From: CANDOC01 sp965261725
Lineage (GTDB): Bacteria; Pseudomonadota; Gammaproteobacteria; Pseudomonadales; Endozoicomonadaceae
Reading direction: 5' to 3'
Assembly (NCBI GenBank): GCA_965261725.1
Contig: CBDHDU010000030.1
Span: forward strand, 1 to 64,000
Length of the DNA stretch: 64,000 nucleotides
This document shows positions 8,008-17,049 of this stretch, one piece after another. Numbering within the stretch: the first letter of the stretch is position 1; every line of letters starts with the position of its first letter. The position numbers were made by a program, and so were the translations under genes. The notes under the pieces were generated by a model. That model had not been told where the DNA came from, made no database searches, and was given only the letters and a program-made list of their open reading frames with translations.

Positions 8008-8988
8008 TCATTGTGACCATATCTTGCCCGGCACAAACGGCGGAGCCTGCGGATTCAAACCGGGACGGACTGGATGCTGAGGGCATGGTGGTTGTGAGAG
8101 TGGCTGCCCGGTATCCTTCGACTGAATATCAAGGTGCTGTAGCCTATCCAGTGCCTTGTGTTCGAGTTCACGCCATGCTTCCTGTTTTCGTGCCTGCTGC
8201 CGTGAAGTCTGAAGTATATTGGCACGCGCCCAGAATATTGTAGCTTGCTGCCCATCACCCATCATACGCAGAATATGTCCCTGCAAGCTCAGTGATTGCG
8301 GGGTTTCTTTTTCCTGGCGTGAACGTTTTACCAGCGCCATTGCTGCCTGTAAATTCTTATTCGTATCCGGTACCGACCCTGTAATGATTTCCCTGCATGC
8401 CAGGGTAAACCGGGTTACTGCGATCACATGGAATAGCTGCCAGTTGTGACTTGTGGCAAAAGCCTCCAACAGGATTGTGGCGAGTTGATCCGCTTTCGAG
8501 ACGTTATCTGTTTGGTGGTCCAGACACGCCAGCAACCCCAGCTCAATCTGGAGATGGCCGCAAAAGTCAGTCGGCGGCTGGTGCTTGCGTTGGTTCTCCT
8601 GTTGGCGCAGCTGCCGGAACAGCCCCTCGGCTTCGGTTAGCTTCTCAACATCGCCGGTTAAATCCAGACAGGTTGCCAACCCCAGCTCAATCTGGAGATG
8701 GCCGCAAAAGTCAGTCGGCGGCTGGTGCTTGCGTTGGTTCTCCTGTTGGCGCAGCTGCCGGAACAGCCCCTCGGCTTCGGTTAGCTTACCCATTCCCTGT
8801 TTAGTTCTGGCGATTCCTATTTTTAAATAAATGTTCTCAGGAGCTTGTCGGGATAAACTGGAAAATAAACTCAATGCTTGGGGATAGTTTTTCTTTTTTA
8901 AGAAATCCCAGGCTGCCTCTTCTCTTTCTCCTGCTGAAATACAAAAAGTAATCAAAAAGGCAATGACAGCTTTTATTAATCTGTTCAT
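8008..8988 (-). CDS. Exported TPR-repeat protein with an internal exact duplication
   Basis: A 326-residue protein with a Sec signal peptide (about residues 1-19, MNRLIKAVIAFLITFCISA) followed by tetratricopeptide-like helices (NYPQALSLFSSLSRQAPENIYLKIGIARTKQGMGK and similar). A 48-residue module beginning KLTEAEGLFRQLRQQ occurs twice, with 37 residues identical. TPR solenoids bind other proteins; an exported one is a plausible host- or envelope-facing protein, but no partner is indicated. It follows the two proline-rich genes on the same strand. The last residues end beside the IS66 right end, so the natural C-terminus may be lost. Confidence 0.75.
   Translation of the reverse strand: MNRLIKAVIAFLITFCISAGEREEAAWDFLKKKNYPQALSLFSSLSRQAPENIYLKIGIARTKQGMGKLTEAEGLFRQLRQQENQRKHQPPTDFCGHLQIELGLATCLDLTGDVEKLTEAEGLFRQLRQQENQRKHQPPTDFCGHLQIELGLLACLDHQTDNVSKADQLATILLEAFATSHNWQLFHVIAVTRFTLACREIITGSVPDTNKNLQAAMALVKRSRQEKETPQSLSLQGHILRMMGDGQQATIFWARANILQTSRQQARKQEAWRELEHKALDRLQHLDIQSKDTGQPLSQPPCPQHPVRPGLNPQAPPFVPGKIWSQ
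8533..8787. repeat. Exact 111-bp direct repeat, period 144 bp, inside the TPR gene
   Basis: Bases 8533-8643 and 8677-8787 are identical, separated by 33 unique bases. The 144-base period equals 48 codons, so the frame is kept. Complete identity points to a recent in-frame duplication of one TPR module. Confidence 0.95.
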
Positions 8989-9109
8989 CAGCTATATGAG
9001 ATAACAATGAATAATTTGTCTGTATGAAGAGTGGTGTAGTGTTTGAAATTATAGATGTGGTATCAGTGTCGTTTGAGGCATGTTGCAAACAATAATCAGA
9101 GTTGTGCTG

Positions 9110-11290
9110 TTATTGGTAGATGGCTTTCGTCGTGCGCTCACCTTTCTGTAATTCAGTGCCGTAGCTTTCCTTTGCTTTTCTTCTTCTTTCCTCCTGCTTG
9201 ATTTCAATTTTTTTAAGCTCATCTTCTGTCAACGGTTTCTTGTTGAGAATAGTTTTCTTTAGCTCTGCATCATGAAGGGGATTTTCAGGCTGAATCTTGA
9301 GGCCAAGAATATCCCTCCTTTTCTTTAATTTACTTTTATCAAGTATAACGCTGGGAGCCGCAATAGCCGGAGGTGGTGGTGCCGGAGGTGGTGGTATAGC
9401 TCCGGAAGGCAGAGAAGGATGCCTGCCTGCTTCTCTTGTAGCGTTGGTTGATTCGACAAATTTCCTGATTCTGTCTTTTGTAGAGTCTTCAAATTCCTGT
9501 CGGGAACCTTGGTTAACGCGAGCAGCTGCAATGCTGTCATTGACGAGTTCTGATGTGTCCAGTAAGAGGCCAGTAATTTCTTGTAGATAGTCGATGCTGT
9601 TGCCAATTCTTACCAGTTGCCTGTCGTCCATGCCATGAATATATGTTTCAAGTGTGTTCAGCAGAAAAATAAAAGTAGAGTCAATATCTAATAGTTTTCG
9701 CTGGTCTGACGTGGCATCAACCGACGTTCTGGCGGAAGGAACGATGATATCTTTTAATGGGTTCTTTTTTGGCTTTCGATGGTTTTTTGAATCATTATGA
9801 ACAATCATTTCAGCTTGAATGCCTATGATGGCAAAGGCTAGTGCTATACGCGAGCTCAGTGCTTCAAGGTTGTCTTCATTTCGGTGGATTAGAGTTAATG
9901 TGTCCCCTAGAGGGGAGTACCAGATAAACGCTTTTTCATTACCTGAACTGGCAACAGGGCCGGTTTTATAACCCTGAATCCACCCATCAAACGGTTGTTC
10001 AAGCATTCGTTTAATAATGTATTCAACTACTTTTTCCGGCAAATGGTGAACGTGCCTCAGCATGAGGGCAAAGGGCACTGAATCTTCAATTTTTAAAGGA
10101 TTGCCATTAGGCGTAAGAGGGCTAGTGCTTGTATCGTCAGGTAATAGTAGTGGTTGTAACCAGTTTATGGCGGCTTTGTTTTCAATACCCATGATCTGTT
10201 TGATCATTTGTTCTGCGTTTTCATCTTCATCATCTGTAGCTCTTGTATTCTCCAGTAATAGCAGGGCGAGGCTGGCGGGGCCTGTTATTGATAGTTCACT
10301 GGATTCGACATCAGAGGGGGAACGGGGAGCTTTAATTAATGATGATGAGGTAACGTTACTGCTTTCTCCCCATCGAGAACCGGCAACAGCTATAGATTCA
10401 CGTTGCTGTGTCCTGCTGCTGGCGGAGCTGGTATGGCTATTTGACTTTGTCTTACTGTTAATGTCTGAATACTGTTGTTCAATTGGAGGTAATAACGCAG
10501 GCAGGTGTGGCCTGTCCCCTGCGGCTGGATCACGTTGTTTAGCTTCTGCATTTTGCTGTTTTAAGCGGGATACTTTACTTTTCAGTTTTTTCTTTTCCTG
10601 CTCCAGTGCTTGGGTAGAGGTCGTATCATAATTTCTGGCAGAGGTAGATGGTTCATAATTACTCGAAGGCAGAGGTTGCGGTGTGTTATATGAGTAGCCT
10701 GAAGCAGGGTAGCTTTCACCTGATGGGTGGGTATAGGCTGGTTCTGCTTGATATCTTGCTGAGTGCGATACATCTGAAGAGGTTCTTGGTCGGCTGTCTG
10801 GCGGTGTATTTATCCTTTTGGATTGTGAGCTATAAATCTGTGTTTGAGGTTGAACTGTCGATCCTCTTGGGATGTTGCTAATAGCTATCTGTTCCCGGTT
10901 TTGCTCCAGTTCCTCAGAAAGGCTCGCCACCTGATCCCGTAATTGCTGTAATTCCTTTAGCAACTGTGCATGATTCTCTGATTTATTGGTGTCTGGAGTT
11001 GCTGTTGTACTTGAAGGTGTCGTTTGTGCTGTTGTTGGGTTGATGAGCGTCTGTGGTTTGTTATAGGCAGATGTTCTTGCAGCAATGGCGGCTCGAATAG
11101 TTTCGCGGTAGAGACGCTCTACATGGTTGTATTCTGAAGCTGTGTTGTCTCGTTCATGTAAAAGGAAAAAGGGAGGTGTTGGCACTAAGGCTGGAGCACC
11201 AACACCTCCCCAGGAAATAGCCTGGGAAGCAAAAACGATCAGTATTAAACAACTGAATGTTATATATGCTCTGTTCAGGGCTCGATTCAT
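9110..11290 (-). CDS. Exported proline-rich coiled-coil protein, paralogue of the next gene upstream
   Basis: A 726-residue protein with a signal peptide (MNRALNRAYITFSCLILIVFASQAIS). A Ser/Thr/Gln-rich linker with a short coiled coil (LLKELQQLRDQVASLSEELEQNREQ) and a second one (ALEQEKKKLKSKVSRLKQQ) precedes a globular domain at about 370-560. That domain shares the blocks SVPFALM, GY-x-GPV and YSPLGD with the protein at 11402-13258. Near the C-terminus is a polyproline run (IPPPPAPPPPAIAAP) and then a basic charged tail (LDKSKLKKRRD, KQEERRRKAK). No convincing WH2 motif was found in the tail. Function unknown; the paralogy and polyproline suggest actin- or profilin-related host interaction as inference only. 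It starts 111 bases after its paralogue stops. Confidence 0.8.
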   Translation of the reverse strand: MNRALNRAYITFSCLILIVFASQAISWGGVGAPALVPTPPFFLLHERDNTASEYNHVERLYRETIRAAIAARTSAYNKPQTLINPTTAQTTPSSTTATPDTNKSENHAQLLKELQQLRDQVASLSEELEQNREQIAISNIPRGSTVQPQTQIYSSQSKRINTPPDSRPRTSSDVSHSARYQAEPAYTHPSGESYPASGYSYNTPQPLPSSNYEPSTSARNYDTTSTQALEQEKKKLKSKVSRLKQQNAEAKQRDPAAGDRPHLPALLPPIEQQYSDINSKTKSNSHTSSASSRTQQRESIAVAGSRWGESSNVTSSSLIKAPRSPSDVESSELSITGPASLALLLLENTRATDDEDENAEQMIKQIMGIENKAAINWLQPLLLPDDTSTSPLTPNGNPLKIEDSVPFALMLRHVHHLPEKVVEYIIKRMLEQPFDGWIQGYKTGPVASSGNEKAFIWYSPLGDTLTLIHRNEDNLEALSSRIALAFAIIGIQAEMIVHNDSKNHRKPKKNPLKDIIVPSARTSVDATSDQRKLLDIDSTFIFLLNTLETYIHGMDDRQLVRIGNSIDYLQEITGLLLDTSELVNDSIAAARVNQGSRQEFEDSTKDRIRKFVESTNATREAGRHPSLPSGAIPPPPAPPPPAIAAPSVILDKSKLKKRRDILGLKIQPENPLHDAELKKTILNKKPLTEDELKKIEIKQEERRRKAKESYGTELQKGERTTKAIYQ

Positions 11291-11401
11291 GGCGTTCCGT
11301 CGCCTTTATATTTAGCGGGAGCAATTCCCGCTGTTTTATTCTGCTTTAAATAATAAAGCCTGTTTTTAAGTCAGCTGTGGTAGATTTAGCTGTTAGCTGG
11401 C

Positions 11402-13258
11402 TTACTCTTCCCATTCATCATCATTTGCCCCATTAGTATCATCATCGTCCTGTGATTGGGTATTCTTGAATTTATCTTTCAGAGCTTGCTTTAGGACTGA
11501 CTCTAGGTCGCCACCTTGTTCAGGTTCTGGCTGCTCTGGTGTTTTTTCAGGGGTATTACGCTCAACCGGTCGTCCGTTACGGCTGCGGATTTCGTCCAGC
11601 AGACGATCTCTTGGCGTTGATGTGTCCGGTTTTGGCGCCAGCTCTCGCTCTTCTGCAGGCTTCAGTCGGTCTTTACCGTTATTACGTATTTCATCAAGCA
11701 ATGCTTCGTCAGCATCGACAGGTTTTGGTGGTAACGTCCGATCGGTAGCCGGCTTCAGTTTTGTTCCTTCACGAATTTCTTTAAGCAACTCCTGATCAGG
11801 CGTTAGTCGCGGCGGTTTCGACGGAGCGGGTTTAGGTAATGTTACAGGTCTAGGCTGACTTGTGTTGTTAGCTCCCGGTAATGGAGGCAGAGGCGGTGGA
11901 ACTGGTGGCCTTTGCGTAGGTAATGGCGGAGGTGGAGGCGGTGCTGGCACTTGAGGTGCTGCGCTGTCTGGTACTGGTTGTTTCGGTAAGACGGTTGGGG
12001 TGTTTGCCTCAAACTGTTGCAACCGCTGTTTCAGCTGAGAGATTTCTGCCAGTAATCGTTTGTTTTGCTGTTCCAGCTCCAGAATCTGCAGTTTTTCAGG
12101 TGAAGGTTTTACCGGCAGTGCAGGTTTGGACTGTTCCTGCTGATGCATATTGTCGCGGGTTCTCTGTACTTTATCTTTGAGCTGCTTTTGTTTGGCCAGC
12201 CGCGCTACTTGTTTTTCGAAGCTGGCAGGTTGCTTTTTGCCTTGGTATTTTTGTTCAAGTTCAGTTCGAGCCTGCTGGCGATACATCTCCAGACTGCTGC
12301 CATCAATCAGTGTTCGCAGCTCTCGGTTCTGTTCTTCAAGGTTTTTGGTTTTTTCTTCCTGCGCTGTTGTTGCGGCCTGAATGCTGTCGAATATTTCTTC
12401 GGCCTTAAGTGATGAGCTGGTAACGAACTGGAGGGCATCAATAGATTCACGAATTAATGACTGCTGTTCCGGACTCATGGCGGGGGCATGAGTTGCAATG
12501 GTAGCCAGCAAATAGTCTTTGGCATTCTCAATATTAGTAATGGCTTTAGGTTTTTTAGTGACAGCTGTTCTGGCCGGAGACACGGGTAGTTGATGAAAGC
12601 CCTCACCGTCAAACTCAGGCTGCTTATTATGTTGTTGTGCATAACGCTGCGCTTCCAGCGACATAATATAAAAAGCGAGGCTGATCCTCCTGCTTAAACC
12701 TTCATAACCTGCCGGGTTATCGGCATTCTTTCGAACCAGGCTCAAAATATCACCCAGTGGTGAGTAGAGGGCAAAGCGCGGACTGCCATTGTCACTGATA
12801 CCAACAGGACCTACTTGATATCCCAGACGCCAGCTTGGCAGTGGTGAACGGTTAATTTGCTGCAGCATATGTTCAACAGCCGGGCGTGAAAGCTGTTCGA
12901 TCTGTCGGGCCATCAGGGCAAAGGGAACCGAATTGATAGGTGTAACTGGCTGACCATCAGCAAAAGTCAAAACTGATTCTTCATTGGCTGAAATAAGCGG
13001 TTGCAGCCAGTTTATTGTATTGCCGCTTCCAAGTGTCTGAGTCTCACGTATCAACGTTTGATCATCAGGACTGGCCTGTAGCAGTATTTGTGCCAATTGT
13101 GTGGGTACGCTTGTATCTGAGGTAACTTGGTCTTGGGGAGATGACAAAGGAGTGGTAACCGGATGCTCGACCAGTGTTTCATCGCCCAGCACCGGCATTG
13201 CCATGCAAAATATGGAGGGTAGTAAAAATACCCGTAGCGATTGATCCAGGGCACGCAT
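11402..13258 (-). CDS. Exported WASP-like protein: polyproline, three WH2-like motifs, central-acidic tail
   Basis: A 618-residue protein with a signal peptide (residues 1-25, ending VLGDE). The shared globular domain at about 60-210 (SVPFALMARQ, GYQVGPV, YSPLGD) is followed by coiled coils (about 295-425). A polyproline stretch (about 430-475, APPPPPPLPTQRPP) leads to three WH2-like motifs: LLKEIREGTKLKPA (491-504, canonical LLxxIxxGxxLK), LLDEIRNNGKDRLKPA (about 520) and LLDEIRSRNGRPVER (about 553). Then come an amphipathic helix DLESVLKQALKDKFKN and an acidic end finishing DDEWEE. This order matches the VCA region of eukaryotic WASP proteins, whose tails end in similar acidic-Trp motifs and activate Arp2/3. 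Known bacterial counterparts in concept are RickA, ActA and BimA. Function is inferred from motif order. It may be co-transcribed with the 726-residue paralogue downstream. Confidence 0.85.
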   Translation of the reverse strand: MRALDQSLRVFLLPSIFCMAMPVLGDETLVEHPVTTPLSSPQDQVTSDTSVPTQLAQILLQASPDDQTLIRETQTLGSGNTINWLQPLISANEESVLTFADGQPVTPINSVPFALMARQIEQLSRPAVEHMLQQINRSPLPSWRLGYQVGPVGISDNGSPRFALYSPLGDILSLVRKNADNPAGYEGLSRRISLAFYIMSLEAQRYAQQHNKQPEFDGEGFHQLPVSPARTAVTKKPKAITNIENAKDYLLATIATHAPAMSPEQQSLIRESIDALQFVTSSSLKAEEIFDSIQAATTAQEEKTKNLEEQNRELRTLIDGSSLEMYRQQARTELEQKYQGKKQPASFEKQVARLAKQKQLKDKVQRTRDNMHQQEQSKPALPVKPSPEKLQILELEQQNKRLLAEISQLKQRLQQFEANTPTVLPKQPVPDSAAPQVPAPPPPPPLPTQRPPVPPPLPPLPGANNTSQPRPVTLPKPAPSKPPRLTPDQELLKEIREGTKLKPATDRTLPPKPVDADEALLDEIRNNGKDRLKPAEERELAPKPDTSTPRDRLLDEIRSRNGRPVERNTPEKTPEQPEPEQGGDLESVLKQALKDKFKNTQSQDDDDTNGANDDEWEE

Positions 13259-13306
13259 GGCAATCCTTGCCGTAAATTCCTTATATCCTGTTAAGTGTAG
13301 CGGGAT

Positions 13307-13975
13307 CTAGAAGGGCGCAGGGCTGCTGAAAGGCATTGATTCAGCTGTTACAGGGTGGAATATTGACAATGCAGCTGCATGTAAATGCAGTCGGGGAGCC
13401 GCTTCCTTTGCCTGCGTATGGGCGTAAAAAGGACATCCCAGAATCGGATGACCTATTTCAGCCATATGCACCCGTAGCTGATGAGAGCGGCCGGTAACGG
13501 GTTCCAGAGCAACACGGGAAGCATATTCTCCGCGACTTATCACTTTGAAGCGGGTATGAGAAGGTTTGCCCTGCTCAAAGTCTACCATCTGCCTCGGGCG
13601 GTTAGGCCAGTCGCAGCGGATAGGCAGCTTTACCTCGCCGGTATCCTGATCAGGATGTCCCCAGATATCAGCAATATATTCCTTACTGACTTTGCGATCC
13701 TGAAACTGGCGGCTCAGGTGACGATGGCTGTCGGCATTCAGCCCCAGCACCATCAGTCCGGAAGTCACCATATCGAGCCGGTGGACGATACGGGCTTCCG
13801 GCTCAATCTGCTGGAGTCGGCTTAATACGGAATCCTGATTGGCTTCATGACGGCCGGGTACACTAAGCAATCCGGCAGGTTTCTCTACCACTACAATCTG
13901 ATCGTCGCGGAAGATTTCCCGCAGTGGCTCTTGGCAGGGCGGGACAATATAAGGTTGGGAAGCAGCATTAATCAT
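13307..13975 (-). CDS. rluA: RluA family rRNA/tRNA pseudouridine synthase
   Basis: A 222-residue enzyme that isomerises uridine in RNA. The catalytic block ARIVHRLDMVTSGLMVLG holds the conserved Asp of HRLD, with the family blocks VVVEKPAGLLSVPG at the N-terminus and EPVTGRSHQLRVHMAEIGHPILG near the C-terminus. Length and lack of an S4 domain fit RluA itself (23S U746 and tRNA U32) rather than RluC/D. It is the nearest gene upstream of the WASP-like gene on the same strand (48-base gap). Confidence 0.9.
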   Translation of the reverse strand: MINAASQPYIVPPCQEPLREIFRDDQIVVVEKPAGLLSVPGRHEANQDSVLSRLQQIEPEARIVHRLDMVTSGLMVLGLNADSHRHLSRQFQDRKVSKEYIADIWGHPDQDTGEVKLPIRCDWPNRPRQMVDFEQGKPSHTRFKVISRGEYASRVALEPVTGRSHQLRVHMAEIGHPILGCPFYAHTQAKEAAPRLHLHAAALSIFHPVTAESMPFSSPAPF

Positions 13976-13983
13976 GGGCGTGA

Positions 13984-14901
13984 TTATTGCGTAAATCCCA
14001 AATTCTGCATAGGCCGTATTCCCCCGCCACTAAACATTACTCCAGACGTTTGCCAGGTAGTATGCAAAGGTATTGGATGACTAGCCTTGTTGGGTGGCTC
14101 CACTTTCAGAACAAGGTCTTCTTTAATCTCCAGAGTGAGTCTTTGTATTCGCGCACCTTGGCTACGACCCTTAATAACAGGACCGTAATCGACATGAATT
14201 GATATGGTTTTGCTGCTCACAGGCTCAAATGATATATGAAATGACTGATGGGGCTGTACATCTATATTTTGGATTATCCAGCTATCATTTGTTTTGCCTG
14301 AATCTTTTATATTTATAGCACTATGAATAAATAAATGTTCCACAACTCGCTTACCAGAAAACTGTTGTGCAGATTCGCCTTCGCTGGATAGCAGTTGATA
14401 GAGAACAGCCCAGAAATTCAGGTAGTTTTCCTGTTGTTCATCACTTTCAAGTTTTTTTCCTGATGCATTCGTCATGACGTTGTAGTGATACTTGAAGCTG
14501 GGGTCTTGTGTTCCCGGCTCAACCATGATGCGATGTGCACTCACGGCAGCATTATACGAACCCCATTTATAAGTCAGCATATAGAACTCACAGATGCCAG
14601 TATCTAAACTGCGGAAAAAATAAGTAATGTTTGGTGGTGCATGGATCAGGTTGAGTAAAGAGAAACCGGGTTCATATGGTGAGTTTGTGCTTGGTGGATA
14701 GGGGTGGATAGTATGTGGTGTAAATTCAACATAAGCACCTTCCGATCCTAATGTAAGCAACAACCTTCCTTGGTATGGCGTCCTCTGATGAAAGTAAACA
14801 GAAAACTCTGCGGCAAATAAAACATTTGCCTGACAGACCAGCAGGCATACTATGCACTTTGAAACTAACGAATCTGAACCCAGATGGTAAAAACTGTTCA
14901 T
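13984..14901 (-). CDS. Exported protein of unknown function
   Basis: A 305-residue protein I do not recognise. The N-terminus (about residues 1-31, SKCIVCLLVCQANVLFAAE) reads as a signal peptide. The rest is rich in Tyr, Ser and Pro with alternating beta-like segments and no repeats or metal motifs. The gene is 8 bases from rluA on the same strand. Its upstream region has been replaced by an IS1595 whose end lies 13 bases before the start codon, so its native promoter is lost or displaced and expression is doubtful. Confidence 0.65.
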   Translation of the reverse strand: MNSFYHLGSDSLVSKCIVCLLVCQANVLFAAEFSVYFHQRTPYQGRLLLTLGSEGAYVEFTPHTIHPYPPSTNSPYEPGFSLLNLIHAPPNITYFFRSLDTGICEFYMLTYKWGSYNAAVSAHRIMVEPGTQDPSFKYHYNVMTNASGKKLESDEQQENYLNFWAVLYQLLSSEGESAQQFSGKRVVEHLFIHSAINIKDSGKTNDSWIIQNIDVQPHQSFHISFEPVSSKTISIHVDYGPVIKGRSQGARIQRLTLEIKEDLVLKVEPPNKASHPIPLHTTWQTSGVMFSGGGIRPMQNLGFTQ

Positions 14902-14916
14902 CCCTCCCCCTTTTGG

Positions 14917-15957
14917 CTAAGTTCCCGGAGATAGTTGAAAGCACCAATGTTCCATGATTTTTCTGACGAATCGGTCAGTGCTTAGCTGAACGGCTTCTGA
15001 CAGATCTCGCTTCCAAGCCAGGTAATGCGGGAGATAGCGGGTAGCCACTCCCCGAAACACACCACCAATCCAGCGCTTTAAATGGCTATGGTAAGCATTA
15101 ACGTGTTGAATATGATAGACACCTTCCAGAACATGCTGGCCTGCCGAGGTAACCAGTTCCTTAAACTCAAATCCAAGCTTCTCTGCAAGCTTTTCATGTG
15201 CAAGGTGTGCATCCGCACAGACCGTTGCTTCAATCGATATACGACCGTTTAAATGGCGGCACAACTCATTAGCACTTTCGTTTTCCAAAATACCATCAAC
15301 AGTGTGCCGTTCACGGTCTCTGGCTACCATTACCGGGACTTTCCGAGCTTTGTTCGGATCATCTCCGCGTTTTCGAGAAGGCCTTGGCAGGTCTTTCCTC
15401 TGCCCTTTAAATGATTCACGAAAAAAAGTTTCATCAAGCTCTGTGATGCCACAAAGCTCTTCTGCCTGATCATTATTTATGACCTCAAGAAAGCAGTGGC
15501 GCCATCGGAAGGCCGTTTTCAGGTTAATATCATACTCACTGGCTGCCGAGCGCAGTGTCATGGAGTAAGTCATACCCGTGAGGTAGTTATTCCATTTTTC
15601 CGGATATCTAAGCCTTGCCAAAGGGGTCTTGCTGAATGCATTGAAAGTCACTTTGCATGACTTGCAGCGGTAGCGCTGCCGCCCGCTTTGAAAGCCCCAG
15701 CGATGAATATTATGGTCTTTACACACGGGACATTCCGGATGTTCAGCAAAGCGAGATAATATGCTTGCTTCAAGATCAGGTGTGGCAGGTGGATTATTTA
15801 CAGATGATTCTCTTTCTATAACATCAGATTCAGGTTTTTCTACTATATCCTCATCCGGTATTCGGGCATTGAGCAGTGTCCTGTCAAGAATTTTCCACTG
15901 CTCATCGCTTAATGACGGTATGGAATTAATAAAGTCCCGAAAGAGTTCTGATTGCAT
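14917..15957 (-). CDS. IS1595 (ISXO2-like) transposase, copy 1
   Basis: A 346-residue protein. An N-terminal zinc ribbon (CPVCKDHNIHRWGFQSGRQRYRCKSCKVTF) precedes the ISXO2-like DDE core with Asp in CGITELDETFF, Asp in TVCADAHLAHEKL, and a downstream His/Asn block (HVNAYHSHLKRWIGGVFRGVATRYL). It is complete and differs from the copy at 36084 by a single noticed residue (ELDE against EFDE). It could be active. Confidence 0.93.
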   Translation of the reverse strand: MQSELFRDFINSIPSLSDEQWKILDRTLLNARIPDEDIVEKPESDVIERESSVNNPPATPDLEASILSRFAEHPECPVCKDHNIHRWGFQSGRQRYRCKSCKVTFNAFSKTPLARLRYPEKWNNYLTGMTYSMTLRSAASEYDINLKTAFRWRHCFLEVINNDQAEELCGITELDETFFRESFKGQRKDLPRPSRKRGDDPNKARKVPVMVARDRERHTVDGILENESANELCRHLNGRISIEATVCADAHLAHEKLAEKLGFEFKELVTSAGQHVLEGVYHIQHVNAYHSHLKRWIGGVFRGVATRYLPHYLAWKRDLSEAVQLSTDRFVRKIMEHWCFQLSPGT

Positions 15958-16001
15958 AAAGAACCCCTAAAAGGTAGAAGGCATGGGAAGTGTAGTTCAT
16001 T

Positions 16002-16827
16002 AGCTTGATCTCTTCTTTCTCGGTCAGGTTCTCTTTTCTCTTGAGTAGGCACCAGCGAGTTTTTTTCAGAACAGGTTCATATCCGGCTGCCTGAAGCTGT
16101 TTGTGCTCTGAGGCTCTGACTTCATCAATGGCCTTGTTCAGCATGGCAACAATATGGAAACGATCCAGAATATGCAGCGCCTGGCTGGCATACTCCGCAA
16201 TCGCTTTCACGTAGGGCTGCCACATGTCAGAGCAGACATACTTCAACTGCTGGCTTCTCTGTGCACCAAAGAATGAGAAGAAACTGCGAATGGTGGCTTC
16301 GGTTCGCTCCTGTCCAACCCACAACAGTCGTGTGTTGTCACGGTCGATCTGGTAAACCACAGTCAGGTATTTATGGCCTGTTTGATACGCCACCTCATCC
16401 ACACCAATGGCCTTGATATTGTCGAGAGGGCGATGTGCTTTGCCCCATTCAACCACATACTCAACAGCATGAAAGACCTTCTCCCATGAGGTATTGAAAA
16501 TGCAGGCCACCTCTTTCCACGAGAGCTTTCGGGCCCAGTTTGCCAAAAACTGCATGTAGACTTTGGTAAGTTCTTTCTTGCCATCCGCCCATGGAACCTG
16601 TTCAACCTTTACGCCACATGTCTTGCATTCAACCCGACGCATTCTGTAGAGCAGAAAAACCCTGATGCCCCAGAGGGGAACGAATTCGAAGCGACGCTCA
16701 GCAAGGCGGTCATAGCCCGGAGCAGCTTTTTTGCATCCTGAGCAGATAGCATGACTGTTCTTCCGTGGAGCCACAGTCACATTGAATACTTCAGAGCCCT
16801 GGTAGAAGCCGAGTTTTACATCCTGAT
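16002..16827 (-). pseudogene. ISL3 family transposase, internal fragment
   Basis: The stretch encodes about 270 residues of the ISL3 transposase from QDVKLGFYQGSEVFN to TEKEEIKL, including the zinc finger CSGCKKAAPGYD, the GVDEVAYQTGHKY Asp block and the CSDMWQPYVKAI Asp block. Both termini of the gene and both inverted repeats are missing. It lies between two parts of an IS1595 with no target duplication visible, so it did not arrive as a normal transposition product. Confidence 0.88.
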
Positions 16828-17049
16828 CAACTACTTCAGGGAACTCAGCCCCCCCCTTTTTTTTATAAATCCGGAAACTCATTGCCAATACATCACTCTA
16901 ATTTGAGTGTCCTGCAGGCTCGACTTGTAAGTCAGACTATACGGAAAAGATAGGTGACTATTACCCGACAATCAATTTGGGTCGTTGTACTTAAAGGGTC
17001 AATACTAGAGGGTATTTGATAGCGTTGTTGTTATTTCTGATAAGCGGCT

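Larger units (their letters stand above)
14915..16850 (-). mobile_element. IS1595 family element, copy 1, with an ISL3 fragment inside
   Basis: The ends GGCTAAGTTCCCGGAGATAG (14915) and the reverse complement of GGCTGAGTTCCCTGAAGTAG (up to 16850) are inverted repeats of each other and match those of copy 2 at 36017-37126. Both flanks carry a CCCCTTTT-like tract, suggesting a duplicated target although the exact boundary is blurred by the homopolymers. An 826-base ISL3 piece is lodged between the left terminal repeat and the transposase. Confidence 0.75.

Noticed and set aside
9110..11290. WH2 motif in the tail of the 726-residue paralogue (ILDKSKLKKRRD)
   Set aside because: The LLxxIxxG pattern is missing; the segment is only a basic helix after polyproline, so no actin-binding motif is claimed.
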